From Microglena sp. YARC (Eukaryota > Chlorophyta > Chlorophyceae > Chlamydomonadales > Chlamydomonadaceae): 64,000 nt of DNA. The notes beneath the pieces were generated by a model, which was not told where the DNA came from, searched no databases, and saw only the letters and a program-made list of their open reading frames with translations. The DNA is taken from contig CM039466.1 of NCBI GenBank assembly GCA_022414725.1, positions 32,606,319-32,670,318 of the forward strand. Reading direction: 5' to 3'. Shown piece by piece: positions 24,301-34,880 of the stretch (position 1 is its first letter; each line of letters starts with the position of its first letter). Both the position numbers and the translations under genes were made by a program.

Positions 24301-27300
24301 GGAACAACGCTAGATACCCCAGCTCGCCTGTCCCCAACTCTCCCAACTGTCTCGAGCGCTCTTCACACACAGCTTGCCCCTAACCAGAGGGAAGCCAAAG
24401 TGTGCGTACACTTAAAACTGAACTTACTAGTTACGCTATTTCTCCACGGGTCCGGTTGGTCAGGTAGGCGTTGTTTATTCTCACCTGAGGCAGCACGAAC
24501 GCAGAAGAAGCAGATCTGCTGCGTTGCCCTCCACCTTGCCTGTCCCAACTTTCCCAACTGCCCCCAACGCCCAACTCCCCAACCATCTCGCCTGTCCCAA
24601 CTGCCCCAACTGGCATGTGCTCTCTTCTCACTAAGCTTAGCTCCCAGCCATGCAGGGCTCATGCCACATACGTACCTAAGCCTTAGGGTTTGTTGCAGCC
24701 CACTGTGTTGGCTTGGTTTGGTTGCTTGCTTGGCGTGGTGTGGGGGTCGTTTCACACTAGTCGAGCACTAGCTTCACCAAGCTTGTCTCTCAGCCATAAG
24801 GCTAATATTGGGAAGGAAACCCCAACTTCTTCCCTCAAACCTGCCATTAAATATTACCACCCCTTCTTCAAGCCCACCCCCCAACCTCTTCATCCCCACC
24901 CCCTTGCCCCCTAACTCCACCCCCAAACCCAACCCACAACCTCCCCCCCCCCACACACACACACACACACAACACACACACACACACACACCACCCTATT
25001 TAAGACCATGATGATCAGGCGGGAGGGGCAGCTGCATAGCCCCAGCGTAAGGAAGCAGCGCGTGCGACCCCCCCTGCCTAAAGGCGAGCAAAACTTGCAA
25101 ACCGCCTTCTCCAAAGCCCCCAGTCCCCCAACCTCTAATCCCAATCCCAAATCCGCCCCCCAACCTCCAACTCCCAACCCCACCCTGCCTCCCTACCCTC
25201 ACCCTCACCCCCACCCCCAACTCCGCCCCTCAACCCGTTATTCCCCCCCACACAGCACAACACACCACCCCACCCCATCCCCACCCTATTTAGGAAAATC
25301 CGATACACAGGAGTGGGAGCTGCAAATGATCCCCAAGCAGGGAAGCGACGCACAAAAACCCCTGCTCCTAAACATTAGCTGCAGTAACAGCCAGGCCATG
25401 TCCAGCCTGTCCTAGCCCCCGACCTTCAACGATCGCAATAAGCTCTCATAGCGGAATGCACAGCGTTGCCATGGACCGATGGGGGTGATGCTGGTGTGGG
25501 AATGGCAAATCAAGTGTGCGACCCGGGGGCACTTATGCAGTCAAGCATGTCCACCCAAGTGGTAGCACAGCTTGAGGAGGAGATGTTCCGACAAGGGGAC
25601 CGTGAGAGAGCAGCGGGTAGGTTGTTGTTGCATCTACCCACACCTACCTATACCAACGACCTAATACTATATCCGTTATCACATGATCCGGAATTGGGCA
25701 CTTGTGTAGTCCAAGGCAGGGCTCGCGATCCACGCAATGGATTAGCCCACAGCCACTCTGAGACCGGAGGAGACTGTCTCCGACAAGGGGACCGTGAAGA
25801 GCAGCGGGGCAGGTTGTTGTTGCATCTACCTGCACCTACCTATACCTGTACTTACCTATACCTATACCTATACCTGTACGTGCATGCATACCGACTTGGG
25901 GCACTTGTGTAGTCCGAGGCAGGTCCACCACAAGTGGGTAGTACAGCTTGAGGAGGAGATGTTCCGACAAGGGGACCGTGAGAGAGCAGCGGGCAGGTTG
26001 TTGTTGCATCTACCTGCACCTTCCTATTCGTACGTGCATGCATACCGACTTGGGCACTGTGTAAGGCTCACCGCCTTCATCATCATCATCACCACCTCCA
26101 TCACCACCACCATCATCACCACCATCATCACCATCATCATCACCACCACCATCATCATAACCACCTCCACTTCAACCACCATCACACCACCACCACCACC
26201 ACCACCTCCATCATCACCACCTCCACCACCACCATGATCACCACCTCCACCTCCACCATCATCATGATCACCACCACCACCATCATCATGATCGCCACCA
26301 CCATCATCACCACCACCACCACCACCCACACCACCTCCAATCACCACACCACCTCCATCAACAACAACATCACCACCACCATCACCATCACCATCAACCT
26401 CCATCAAACAACAACACACCACCACCATCACCATCATATCATCACCTCCATCAACCACCATCACCATCCACCCACCACCACATCACCATCTTCCACCTCC
26501 ACCAACCATCACCACCACCATCACCACCACCACCATCCACCACCACCACCACCACCACCACCACCACCACACCACCACCACCATCCACCACACCACCACC
26601 ATCACCACCCACCACATCACCATCACCATCACCACCACCATCACATCACCACCACCACCACCACCACCACCATCACCACACCACCATCACCACCACCATC
26701 ACCACCACCACCACCACCATCACCATCACCACCCATCATGCATCCCTCCACCATCACCATCACCACCACCACACCACCACCACCACCACCACCATCACCA
26801 CCACCATCACCACCACCATCACCACCACCACCATTATGATCCACCCCTTCTTGCTCCACCATCATCGTATCGCCACCCCCATCATCACACATCACCACCT
26901 CCATCACCACCTCTATCACCACCACCACCACACCACCACCACCATCTCCAAACAACACCAGCATCACCCCTTCCCATTGCAGGAATGCCTATCTTCTCTC
27001 TCATGAACAGGTCTCAACATCAACACCACCACCATCATTCATCACCATCACCCACGTGCTCCATCACCCTACCACCACCACCTGCCCACACCCACCATCA
27101 TCGTCACCATTGCCACCACCACCATCACCACCACCACCTCCAACAACACCATCATCAATCACCATCACCAAACCATCACCACCAACCACCTCCAACAACA
27201 ACACCATCATCATCACCAATCACCACCACCATCACACCAACCACCACCTCCAACAACACCATCATCACCCATTCCCATTCAGGTATGCCTACATCTTGCT

Positions 27301-27896
27301 CTTATTGGACTGCGTCCACTTCAACACCACCACCATCACCAACATCATCACCAACATCATCATCATCATCATCATCATCATCACCACCATCATCACCACT
27401 AACACTACCAACACCACCATCATCATCACCCCTTCCCATTGCAGGAATGCATATCTCAGCTCTATAGCAGATTCCAATACTGGCATCACCTCCAACACCA
27501 TCACCCACCACCACCACACCAACAGCATCATCATCACCCCTTCCCATGCAGGAATGCCTATCTCTGCTCTTATGGACAGTCCAAGACCGACACCATCATC
27601 ACCACCATCAACCCACCAAACACCACCATCATCACCACTAACACCAACACCACCATCATAATCATCACCCCTTCCCCTTGCAGGAATGCCTATCTCTGCT
27701 CTTCTGGACAGGTCCAAGACCAACACCATCATCACCATGACCACCATGACCACCATCATCACCAACACCAACACCAACACCAACACCACCATCATCACCA
27801 CTAACACCAACACCACCATCATAATCATCACCCCTTTCCCTTGCAGGAATGCCTACGTCTGCTCTTGTGGACAGGTCCAAAACCAACACCACCACT

Positions 27897-27942
<46 letters not shown>

Positions 27943-29234
27943 CCAACACCAACACCATCATCATCATCATCATCACCATCACCACCACCCATCATCACCA
28001 CCTATCAATCATCATCATCATCATCATAAATCATCATAATCATCATATCATCTATTCATCATCATCATCATCTATCATCATCATCATCATCATCCACCAC
28101 CACCATTCATTATCATCGTCATCACCACTATCACCACCACCACCATTACCACCATCACCACCACCATCATCATCATCATCATCACCACCACCATCACCAT
28201 CACTACCAACACAAACATCACCACCAACACCAACACCTCCAACACCAACACCAACACCAACACCACCATCATCATCACCCCTTCCCATTGCAGGAATGGC
28301 CTATTCTCAGCTTTCATGACAGGTCCAACAGCACCACCACCATCGTCACCACCCACCACCATCCTCACCAACACCACATCACCACCACACCACCACCACC
28401 ACCCTAGATTTATCTATCATTCATTACCCCTTCCCATTGCAGGAATGCCTATTCTCGGACGAGGACGTCCAACCACCACCACCCACCATCCACCACCACC
28501 ACCATCCTCACCCCAACACCATCATCAACACCCAACAACCAACATGACCACCACCATCATCATCACCCCTTCCCATTAGCAGGAATGCCTATCTCGGCTT
28601 TCATGGACAGGTTTCCAACACCACCACCACCATCCTCACCAACACCACCCCTCATCAACACCAAACACCAAACATGACCACCACCATCATCATCACCCCT
28701 TCCCATTGCAGGAATGCCTATCTCGGCTTTCATGGACAGGTCCAACACCACCACCAACATCCTCACCAACACCATCATCAACACCAACACCAACATGACC
28801 ACCACCATCATCATCACCCCTTCCCATTGCAGGAATGCCTATCTCGGCTTTCATGGACAGGTCCAACACCACCACCACCATCGTCACCACCACCACCATC
28901 CTCACCAACACCATCATCAACACCCAACACCAACATGACACCACCCCTTCTCATCATCACCCCACTCCGTCCCATTGCAGGAATGCTATCTCCGCTCTCA
29001 TGACAGTCCAAGACTGGCATCACACGCCTCCAGCCTGGCTTCTTCAGCGTCGTTGCATTCCCCCTGTTACGGGGGCGGCGTTTGGAGCGTCTTTCCTGGA
29101 GCTACCCCCTCATGTCGGCAGCACGGGACAACTACGAATCATGCAAGAGACAAGGCTACAACCGAGCACCCACCGCCCTGATACAAAAAGAAATCCAGCG
29201 CGCAGGATATGCCTACACTGCCGAACGAAAATAG
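21304..29234 (+). CDS. Cyclic-nucleotide phosphodiesterase, class I (HD type), 3' half, split gene
   Basis: The gene would hydrolyse cAMP and/or cGMP to the 5'-monophosphate. Exon fragments in the right order carry family landmarks: RRKSFDMVLATDM (21304-21364), a GMAIKCADLGH-like block with QLEEEMFRQGDRERAAG (25464-25616), and GMPISALMDRSKTGI then PGFFSVVAFPLL (28981-29234). In class I phosphodiesterases these are the LATDM helix, the second metal-site Asp in the AD.GH motif, the EFF.QGDRE helix, and the MDR...QIGF purine-clamp region. The upstream HN..HA.D and H.D.HPG motifs were not found. Single-base indels interrupt each exon relative to its own echo copies, so assembly errors are likely, although a pseudogene is possible. 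Introns are filled with echo arrays. Residues for cAMP/cGMP choice cannot be judged. Confidence 0.7.
21365..22460 (+). repeat. Donor-echo array of phosphodiesterase exon A
   Basis: Six downstream copies of TCGCAAGTCATTTGATATGG..CTGGCAACAGACATGAAGCAG/GT are seen, with pseudo-junctions near 21554, 21815, 21925, 22118, 22305 and 22450. Each is followed by GCCTTTCGGTTTTGG and GTGTTGGTATTG and by GATGGATGGATGG. Unit length is about 115-260 bp. Four copies keep a GT after the AG. Confidence 0.85.
22680..23016 (+). repeat. Two-to-three-copy duplication upstream of a candidate exon
   Basis: AAGCTTCAACGCCCGCTTTTGCTTCCATCAGCGCTGCAT (22698) is echoed by CAGCTCAACGCCCGCTCCCTCCATCAAGCACTGCAT (22875), each followed by G.CAGGA.CG.CCA and GCATCAGCTCC and by CACACCCCTCGC. 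An upstream C-run sits at 22611-22650. Confidence 0.5.
23017..23117 (+). CDS. Candidate phosphodiesterase exon B (HFS...)
   Basis: After GACAGCAG a frame opens with HFSACGPPAMEIILRC and runs to a stop at 23115-23117. An H-F start is what the family requires after LATDMKQ, and the position between exons A and C fits. No donor is clear and the rest of the frame does not match the family well, so this is only a candidate. Confidence 0.25.
23118..23680. other. No gene seen; GTAGCAC/CAC-CAT low complexity
   Basis: 23130-23330 is rich in CAGCAGTACACA-type repeats and 23335-23600 in (CACCAT)n. Val/Met/Gly-rich frames on the minus strand are translations of (GTG/ATG)n. Confidence 0.5.
23860..24135 (+). 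repeat. Tandem repeat, unit about 70 bp
   Basis: Four units of CCCCCTTGCCTACCTCCAGCAACAGCAAC, CTGTCCCAGCA and TTGCTAAGCCC. Each has a CT-rich tract followed by CCAG/CAACAG, again acceptor-like. Real exon not identified. Confidence 0.55.
24300..24660 (+). repeat. Diverged duplication, CCTGTCCCAACT cores
   Basis: CTCGCCTGTCCCCAACTCTCCCAACTG (24324) is echoed at 24535-24620, in each case followed within 30-70 bases by a TCTTCACAC/TCTTCTCAC..AGCTTAGCTCC..CC-like block. 24262-24771 is open for 169 codons, but I recognise no domain. Confidence 0.4.
24940..25300 (+). repeat. Acceptor-side echo of candidate exon C plus CA/CCCCAAC tracts
   Basis: CACCCTATTTAAG then ..GGGAGGGGCAGCTGCATAGCCCCAGCGTAAGGAAGCAGCGCGTG..ACCCCCCCTGCCTAAA (24996-25082) parallels CACCCTATTTAG then ..GAGTGGGAGCTGCAAATGATCCCCAAGCAGGGAAGCGACGCA..ACCCCTGCTCCTAAA at 25282-25373. 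The first is therefore an echo of the second. Confidence 0.55.
25293..25373 (+). CDS. Candidate phosphodiesterase exon C (..KPLLLN..)
   Basis: After CCCTATTTAG a frame reads GKSDTQEWELQM and ends DAQKPLLLNI. A D(R)..LLL stretch just before the IKCADLGH block is usual in class I phosphodiesterases. The 3' end is uncertain; AGCTGCA/GTAACA (25381/25382) is one possible donor. Confidence 0.35.
25464..25616 (+). CDS. Phosphodiesterase exon D (ADLGH and QGDRE blocks)
   Basis: Acceptor AATGCACAG ends at 25463; donor GCAGCGG/GTAGGT is at 25616/25617. Allowing about four single-base indels it reads GMAIKCADLGHLC then W-V-QLEEEMFRQGDRERAAG. AD.GH carries the metal-binding Asp and LEEEMFRQGDRE matches the family helix. 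The downstream echo at 25885-25992 preserves a cleaner version of part of it (QVHHKWVVQLEEEM), which supports the idea that this copy carries assembly indels. Confidence 0.65.
25617..26065 (+). repeat. Donor-echo array of phosphodiesterase exon D
   Basis: Copies of the exon end lie at about 25700-25822 and 25885-25992, plus a short one at 26040-26065. Each has GGGCACTTGTGTAGTCC and CGACAAGGGGACCGTGA..GAGCAGCGGG followed by (T/C)AGGTTGTTGTTGCATCTACC. The last two copies have GC instead of GT at the pseudo-donor. Confidence 0.8.
26066..28980 (+). repeat. (CAC/CAT)n expanse and acceptor-echo array of the last phosphodiesterase exon
   Basis: From 26070 to 26980 the sequence is almost pure CAC/CAT triplets. 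It is followed by eleven echoes of CCCTTCCCATTGCAG/GAATGCCTATCT..GCT.T.ATGGACAGGTCCAA, with pseudo-AG ends at 26992, 27282, 27444, 27551, 27683, 27846, 28293, 28442, 28582, 28711 and 28832, separated by (CAC/CAT)n. The echoes translate as MPISALMDRSKT, the same as the real exon start. Long His/Thr frames are artefacts of the triplets. Confidence 0.9.
28981..29234 (+). CDS. Phosphodiesterase terminal exon E
   Basis: Acceptor CCCATTGCAG ends at 28980. By comparison with the echoes the start should read GMPISALMDRSKTGI; three single bases are missing in this copy, which leaves an in-frame TGA until the frame recovers. From there it reads cleanly through PGFFSVVAFPLLRGRR, RLSWSYPLMSAARDNYE and ends TAERK followed by TAG at 29232-29234. 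P-x-F(I/F)-x-x-V-x-x-P(L/F) is the usual last helix of the catalytic domain. Confidence 0.7.
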
Positions 29235-29279
29235 TCGCCCCGAGCTAACTGAAATGAGAACAAAGCAAAGGTGTGTTGT

Positions 29280-29335
29280 TTAGGACCAGCTCCGGAGCTA
29301 CCCCCCGCGCATCGGCAGTGCAGACCAACTATGAC
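29280..29335 (+). repeat. Echo of the terminal exon in the 3' flank
   Basis: TCCGGAGCTACCCCCCGCGC and CGGCAGTGCAGACCAACTATGA parallel the coding bases GGAGCTACCCCCTCATGTCGGCAGCACGGGACAACTACGA at 29098-29137. One copy, about 190 bp downstream. Confidence 0.6.
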
Positions 29336-29429
29336 TTCTGTAGCTTTGTGCTTCCCTCAGTTTGTCTGGCCACCCTTGGATTGTAATCCGCTGCCTCAGT
29401 TCTGGCTCCCCCTTTAGCCTCCAACTACT

Positions 29430-30040
29430 ACCTGGTTACACCTCTTCTAGTAGCTAACACAGTCCGTCTGTAGCTACCCTTGCCAAGTAGCGTAACACAG
29501 GCCGTGTGTCTCTATGCTAACCCTGCTATAGCTAACACGAGCCGTTTTAGCTACGCCTTGCTAAGTAGCTAACACAGCGTTTAGCCACCGCTTGCTAGTA
29601 TACCTAGACAACGAGCCCTTTCCTATGCTTCACCTAGTAGCTAACACAGGCCTTTTACCGACCTACCCTTCCTTAGCTAACCACAGCCCGCAACCAGCCC
29701 GAACCCTTGCTAGTAGCTAAGCACAGCCGTTTTTTAGCTACCCTTGCTAAGTAGCTAACTACAGCCGTTTAGCACCCTTGTAGTACACCAAAGCTTGCCT
29801 GCTAGTAGCTAACACAGCGTTCAGCTACCCTGCTAGTCTCTCAGCTAACACAGCTTTCAGCGTAACCCTTGTGCTCCGTCAGTAGCTAAAGCACAGCCGT
29901 TCAAGGCTACCCTTCTAGGACTAACACAGCCCTTTCAGCTACCCTTCTAAAGGAGCTAACACAAGCCAGCTTCAGCTTCAGACCCTTGCTAGGAGCTTAC
30001 ACAGCCGTTTCAGCTTACCCTTGCAGGACCTTCCTTTTGA
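29430..30040 (+). repeat. Tandem repeat, unit about 35-40 bp
   Basis: About fourteen units of TAGCTAACACAGCCGTTT and AGCTACCCTTGCTAAG with many indels. No gene is recognised. Confidence 0.75.
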
Positions 30041-31745
30041 CCCTCTTCTTACAGCGCGTCGCCTGGTTGGGTTAATTGGCCCGATTTGTTTGCATTTGCA
30101 TGCCTTGCCAGCTTGGCATTCAACCCCGAGGAATGCGTTCTATCCTGATCGGGCAGTTGCCTGATGGTGAACCGGTACCCAACGTCTGCAGACAACTCTA
30201 GCAGGCCTTATTGATTCGAGCACCTTGGGCGCATACCTGCTTCGTTCATTCTGCTTGTTTCACTGCCGTATCTTGCTTGCAGCCTGCCACCTAAATGTAG
30301 AATGCATTGAACAATTATGACGTGTTATTTTAAGCTGCGACTTGGTCCGTATCTTGCTTGCAACCAGCAAACTAAATGTGTAGGCATATGCATAGGCTAT
30401 AAGGACTTGCATGATTTGGATTTTGCATGATTCTGGGACTTGCTTAACCGCAAACCTCCGAACTAGGTCAAATATGAATTGATTCATGAAGAGGGCGGAG
30501 TTGTGGGGGGCGGAAGGGGGAGGGAGTCAAAATTCAGGGCTTCCCGGTAGACTAAAATAACTAAATAGTACCCTTGTGTTACGTAGGCGTGGGGTTTACG
30601 ATGGGGGGCCAGCCTTTGCTTTCGCTGTGCCAATCCACAATAGGGGGGGGATGGGTAATCCCCCTGGGTGAGGGTTTGGGGCTAGTTCCATGTGTCGTCT
30701 GCATGCGACAATGGAATGGAAGGAGCGTGCATGAGTGTGAAGTTTGGTGCAGAGCTTGAGGGCGGCTACTTTGGAGGTACCTAAGCGGCTGAGGTTGGGA
30801 AGGCTTCCTAGATGAGGTTTGGATTCCACAGTCCAGGGCTAGCCAAATAGGCTAAAAGGACTAGCCTAACCTCAAACCCTCGAGTGGATCGGGTCGCAAA
30901 CCGGAGATATAACTTGTGATTCGTGTGGCGAACACCTTAATAGGGTATTACATTGACGTGCGCTTATCGTGCTCTAGCGCGCAAGGGTTCGGAGCCCGAC
31001 TGCGCGATTGATGCAATTTGTTTTAACCCTTCTGGGCGAAGCGCGCAGATTTCCGTTTCAGTTGAGTCAAAAGCGAAACCCAAAAGGAGGCAGTTGCATC
31101 AAAAGCGCAGCCCGAAATGGGCAAAATTACAGCACCCTGGTGCGAATGTTGCACCTTTTTGGTGCGAAATGGCAAAAATGTTGCACCCTTGGTGCGAATA
31201 TCTTAAATAGGGTCTTTGAAGCTTTTAATGTTGGCCATTCGTCGAAATGACGTTAGGCGCGGATCGAATCCCCCGGGTACGCTTAAGCTCCCGCCGCGTC
31301 GCTGTAACCGCCATGGTAGCTATGTCCAGGAAAGGTAGCAGCCCGTACTCTACCTCCCAACGACAGGCTTCCTTAATACCACGCCCCACCAGGCGTTCTC
31401 GTTACTTTTGCTGCAACAACCAGTTCCAGTTACTTGCCTTCGACTTGAAGCTAAGACCAGATACGCGTAGTGGCATACTTAACTGCCGGCTTGGAGCTAC
31501 GATAAACTTCAAGGTTAGGGTTTAAAACCATAACCTGAGATATATCCACTTTGAGGTCCTTGTCTTTCACATACGTTGCATGCGGAAAAGGACCTGGAGC
31601 ACGAATTAATGGGAGCTAGGGATTAAAGCAAACACACTGGTATGGGAGTATATTTTTCGCGGAGGAGGCCAATTTGTTCAAGCATATTCTTGTTTGACTA
31701 GCAGGATGACATTTTCACATTTCACATGAGACTGATGAACGCCTT
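30041..31745. other. No gene recognised
   Basis: 30275-30370 contains a doubled phrase CCGTATCTTGCTTGCA(G/A)CC..CTAAATGT. 31130-31200 has three TGCACC-TTGGTGCGAA motifs. 30953-31525 has frames of 60-92 codons with no recognised family. Confidence 0.35.
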
Positions 31746-31759
31746 AGTTATGTGTAGCG

Positions 31760-32800
31760 ATTACAGTTCAGGTCAAGGGGGGGGGGCAAAAACAAAAGTG
31801 GAATACACCATCCCCAAAAAGTGCTGAGACACCCTTCAGGCAGACCCCCCCACCTCCCCCCCCCCCCCCCCCCAGGCTCCGGAACCCACTGTACAGCTAG
31901 TATTTCAGCACCCACTTGGTGTCTAATTATGCTCATATTACAGGGTGTTTAAAGGCCTATCCATTGAGGTTGGTCTCGAGTCCATTGGGGATGTTTGAAG
32001 CATAGAAAATCATCATCATCAATGTTACATTGTTTTGTTGGGCTTGGGAGCCAGGGCCCCTTGCCCCCTAATGTGCCCACCTTCAATACCCATCCATAAT
32101 CAGGCATTCAATAACCAGGTCTTCAATCCAAGCTTCAATCAGGCATTAAATAATCAGGTCTTCAATAATCACTCATGTATGTATGGCTGAAGGGCACAAT
32201 GTAGTCCTTTACAACATGTGGTCTTAGTCGGTGATGTCATCGACCACCATTCTCCAGAACAATGCCAGCGCGTCTACTAGGGATGCCTCAAGCCGCACTT
32301 GAGCTCGCTCCCTTTGCACACACTGCTCAAGCCCTCTGACATTGACCTCCTTGGCAACCACCCCCTCAAACTCAGCCACCTTCAGAGATAATTGATTGAT
32401 GTCGTCCTCGCTGAGTTGCTGGCCTGGGTGCTCAGACTGCATGTGGTGGACCCCCCCACACACACACCTCCTCCCCCCCTCTGCCCTGGGCATAATGTGT
32501 GGTGGATCTCTCCCTCAATAGCATATATGGACTGGTTTTTAGTACAGGAACACCCTAGTTCCACTCCCATGTCATTCTGAGGGCTAGAAAAAGTGCCTGA
32601 AATGTACCTAAGTTTTTGAAAATTACAGATTTTCTCCTCAACGCCCCCCCCCCCCCTCCCCCCACCCCCCCCGCGGCCCCAAACTTTGGAGGACCAACAC
32701 TTTTTTCTACTGGGCCAAATTAAGAAATATAACCTGATTCTTCGTCCTCATGATATCTACAAAGTTGAGGGATGGTGTCATTTTGGTTTGAAGTTGCCCC
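31760..32800 (+). repeat. Interspersed repeat family A, copy 1
   Basis: Shares with 40245-41000 the order GGGGGGGCAAAAACAAAA, CCCTTC.GCAGACCCCCC, CTCCGGAACCCACTGTACAG, TATCCATTGAGGTTGGTCTCGAG, CTCTGCCCTGGGCATAAT, AGCATATATGGACTGGT, CACCCTAGTTCCACTCCCATG and ACTTTGGAGGACCA. This copy contains an extra block at 32224-32440, where the minus strand encodes QLSEDDINQLSLKV and similar sequence. That may be coding in a full element, but the family is not recognised. Confidence 0.7.
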
Positions 32801-33415
32801 CCCACCCCACACCCCCTGGTTCAGATTTTAAAAAAATAAAAAAATAAAAATTTGGCTGCTCGCCGTCTAAGGCAGTACAAAAATATTTACCAGGAAAATG
32901 TAAACGTGAACCTGTGTGAACAGATTTTTTTGTTTCTTTCTTCTTTTTATAAATTTACTAACCGATATATTAGTAGGATATGGCGATGCTCTCTTCCTCG
33001 AATCCTCGAATTCAGCGTTTTCAAATTTTCTATTTTTCTACCTCTAAGGCTTCTTAGTCTAAGTTACATATTACAATGTAATAAACATAATATAAAATAA
33101 ACAGACTTATACAATTGAAGCTGCTTAATAAATTTTTATCAAACCCGATATATTAGTAGGACATAACCAATATCGTATTTTCTTCTTCAAAATCCAGTTA
33201 GGCTTTGACAGTACATTCAAAAACCCCACAGCCATATGATCAATGGCAATGTGGTAAAAGCACAGTTTAACAACACAACGATCTGTTAGCCTGCATGATT
33301 ATTTTATTTTTTTAGTCGTGAGTTCTTTCACCCCAGGAGGTGGGTCTCCCAACACAAACCAGCGAAACCGAGGATTTAGTTCGAATGGCGTTGCCACTCC
33401 TACAAAAAGGTAGGC
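32801..33415. other. AT-rich spacer, no gene seen
   Basis: A doubled phrase CGATATATTAGTAGGA.AT occurs at 32962 and 33147. No recognised gene. Confidence 0.35.
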
Positions 33416-33423
33416 GATATGAC

Positions 33424-33618
33424 CAGGGTACTACGTTTTGTCAAATTGGTCAGCGCTTAAAGCGCACAAACGTCAAATCGGCTAGCGCTTTTTAATGCAA
33501 AAAGCGCAAAAACTGCGAGCTGCGCCCACAGGGGGTTGAAAAAACTGCGTGAAACGCGCAATGGGGCTCAAAATGTGTGCGCAAAATCGCACTGCCGCGC
33601 GCGCTTTGTTGTACCCTG
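33424..33618. mobile_element. hAT-type MITE, 195 bp (copy 1)
   Basis: Ends are CAGGGTACTAC and GTTGTACCCTG. The flanks GATATGAC (33416-33423) and AATATGAC (33619-33626) form an 8-bp target duplication with one mismatch. The inside is rich in GCGCTTTTT and AAAGCGCA and contains GCTGCGCCCACAGGGGGTTGA, as in the copy at 56974. It has no coding capacity and would move only with a hAT transposase supplied elsewhere. Confidence 0.85.
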
Positions 33619-33689
33619 AATATGACTCGTGAATCATCCCATGAGTCATGCCGTGCTATGAATCCTATGAGTGCATTCAAATTAAGGGC

Positions 33690-33945
33690 GCCTGGAGGCG
33701 CGTCCCAAATGAAATGAAATTAATTATGAATTCAATTGGTTTTAATTGTATTTATTTAATTTTATTTCATGTTGTGTTATTTAATTCGATTTTATTCCAT
33801 TAAATTAAATTTAATCGATGTGATTTGAATGCATTTAATTTCTTTAATTTGTATGATTTCGTATCGGATTTAATTTAATTTCATTTGATGTAATTGGATT
33901 TAATTGAATCGATTGATGTTTTAGCATTGTTAACTATAAAGTGAC
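33690..33945. other. AT island of TTTAATTT-type words
   Basis: A compositional island made of variants of ATTTAATTTTATTT with no gene. TCATGAGCCATGCCGTGCTATGAATTCTATGAGTGCAT at 33983 repeats the block at 33643-33678, so the island lies between two direct copies of a 36-base block. Confidence 0.5.
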
Positions 33946-34039
33946 GAAAATGGGAGTTTTTGAAGGGTTGTCGATTTTTAATCTCATGAGCCATGCCGTG
34001 CTATGAATTCTATGAGTGCATTTAAAAACTATAATATAA

Positions 34040-34880
34040 TATGTCTATACCAATCAGGGCACACAATGTCCATCAGACAAACAAGGAGAGAGGCATAGAG
34101 CTCTTTAAAGGCGGCCTTGCACCCCCCGAACCAAAGGCAAATACGAGACCATGCCGTCAGCCACAACGCCACAAGGAAGAGCGCCGCTAATAAAGGACAC
34201 TTAACACCCTAGGCAGAACAGCAAATAAGGTAAGATGCGTGTGGAAATGCGAAAGACGAAGATTAGCAGGGAAAAGCTAAGACAGTCCATATCCTGTCTA
34301 GCAAAAACAACATCAAGCTAAAGGACGGAGATACGGCACCGGGCCACCGGAGAGCAACCAAAGAGACTGCAGAGAAAGAGGAGGATATTGTTACATACTC
34401 AGATTACAATGTCGACGCTTTATGGATACCCAACAGGGCTCAATACCAGGGGATCAGCATTTCCCCTGGTTATCCTTGTTTTAGATCTTGCCAAGGAGCT
34501 TATTAAGATCTTCTAACAAGGAGACTCTTCTATGGTGACTACTGCTAGTTCCGGCTTACGCAGTGGTGTCCTTAACTTCACGTCCTGAGAGTGGCTCATT
34601 ACTCGGATGTAACAATTTCAATTTCAATTTCATACTCAGCAAAAACAGTGCCGAGACCGCATATCTCCTGAGCAGCTGGACAGTTTTATAACAGTGAGGG
34701 TTAAGGAACAAAAACTCAGAACCTGGTCCAGGAGGTAACCTCCAAAAAGTAAAAGAAAAGGTACACAGTCACGGAGAAAAATAGCGAAGTAAGTGTATAT
34801 TTTAGAAAGGCAAAGAGTTGCTATTTTAGGGAGAGAGAGGAAAGGATTCGTTACATAAACTCAGCAAATCACTGCCGAGA
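34040..34880. repeat. Relatives of the foldback family termini
   Basis: 34625-34760 carries ACTCAGCAAAAACAGTGCCGAGAC, GAGCAGCTGGACAGTTTTATAACAGTGAGG and ACCTGGTCCAGGAGGT, the inverse of 5045-5160. 34851-34880 repeats GTTACATAAACTCAGCAAATCACTGCCGAGAC. No gene is recognised. Confidence 0.55.

Noticed and set aside
25885..25992. Third copy of the QGDRE block as the real phosphodiesterase exon D
   Set aside because: It has a cleaner frame but lacks the upstream IKCAD part and has a GC instead of a GT at the donor; position and rule favour the first copy.
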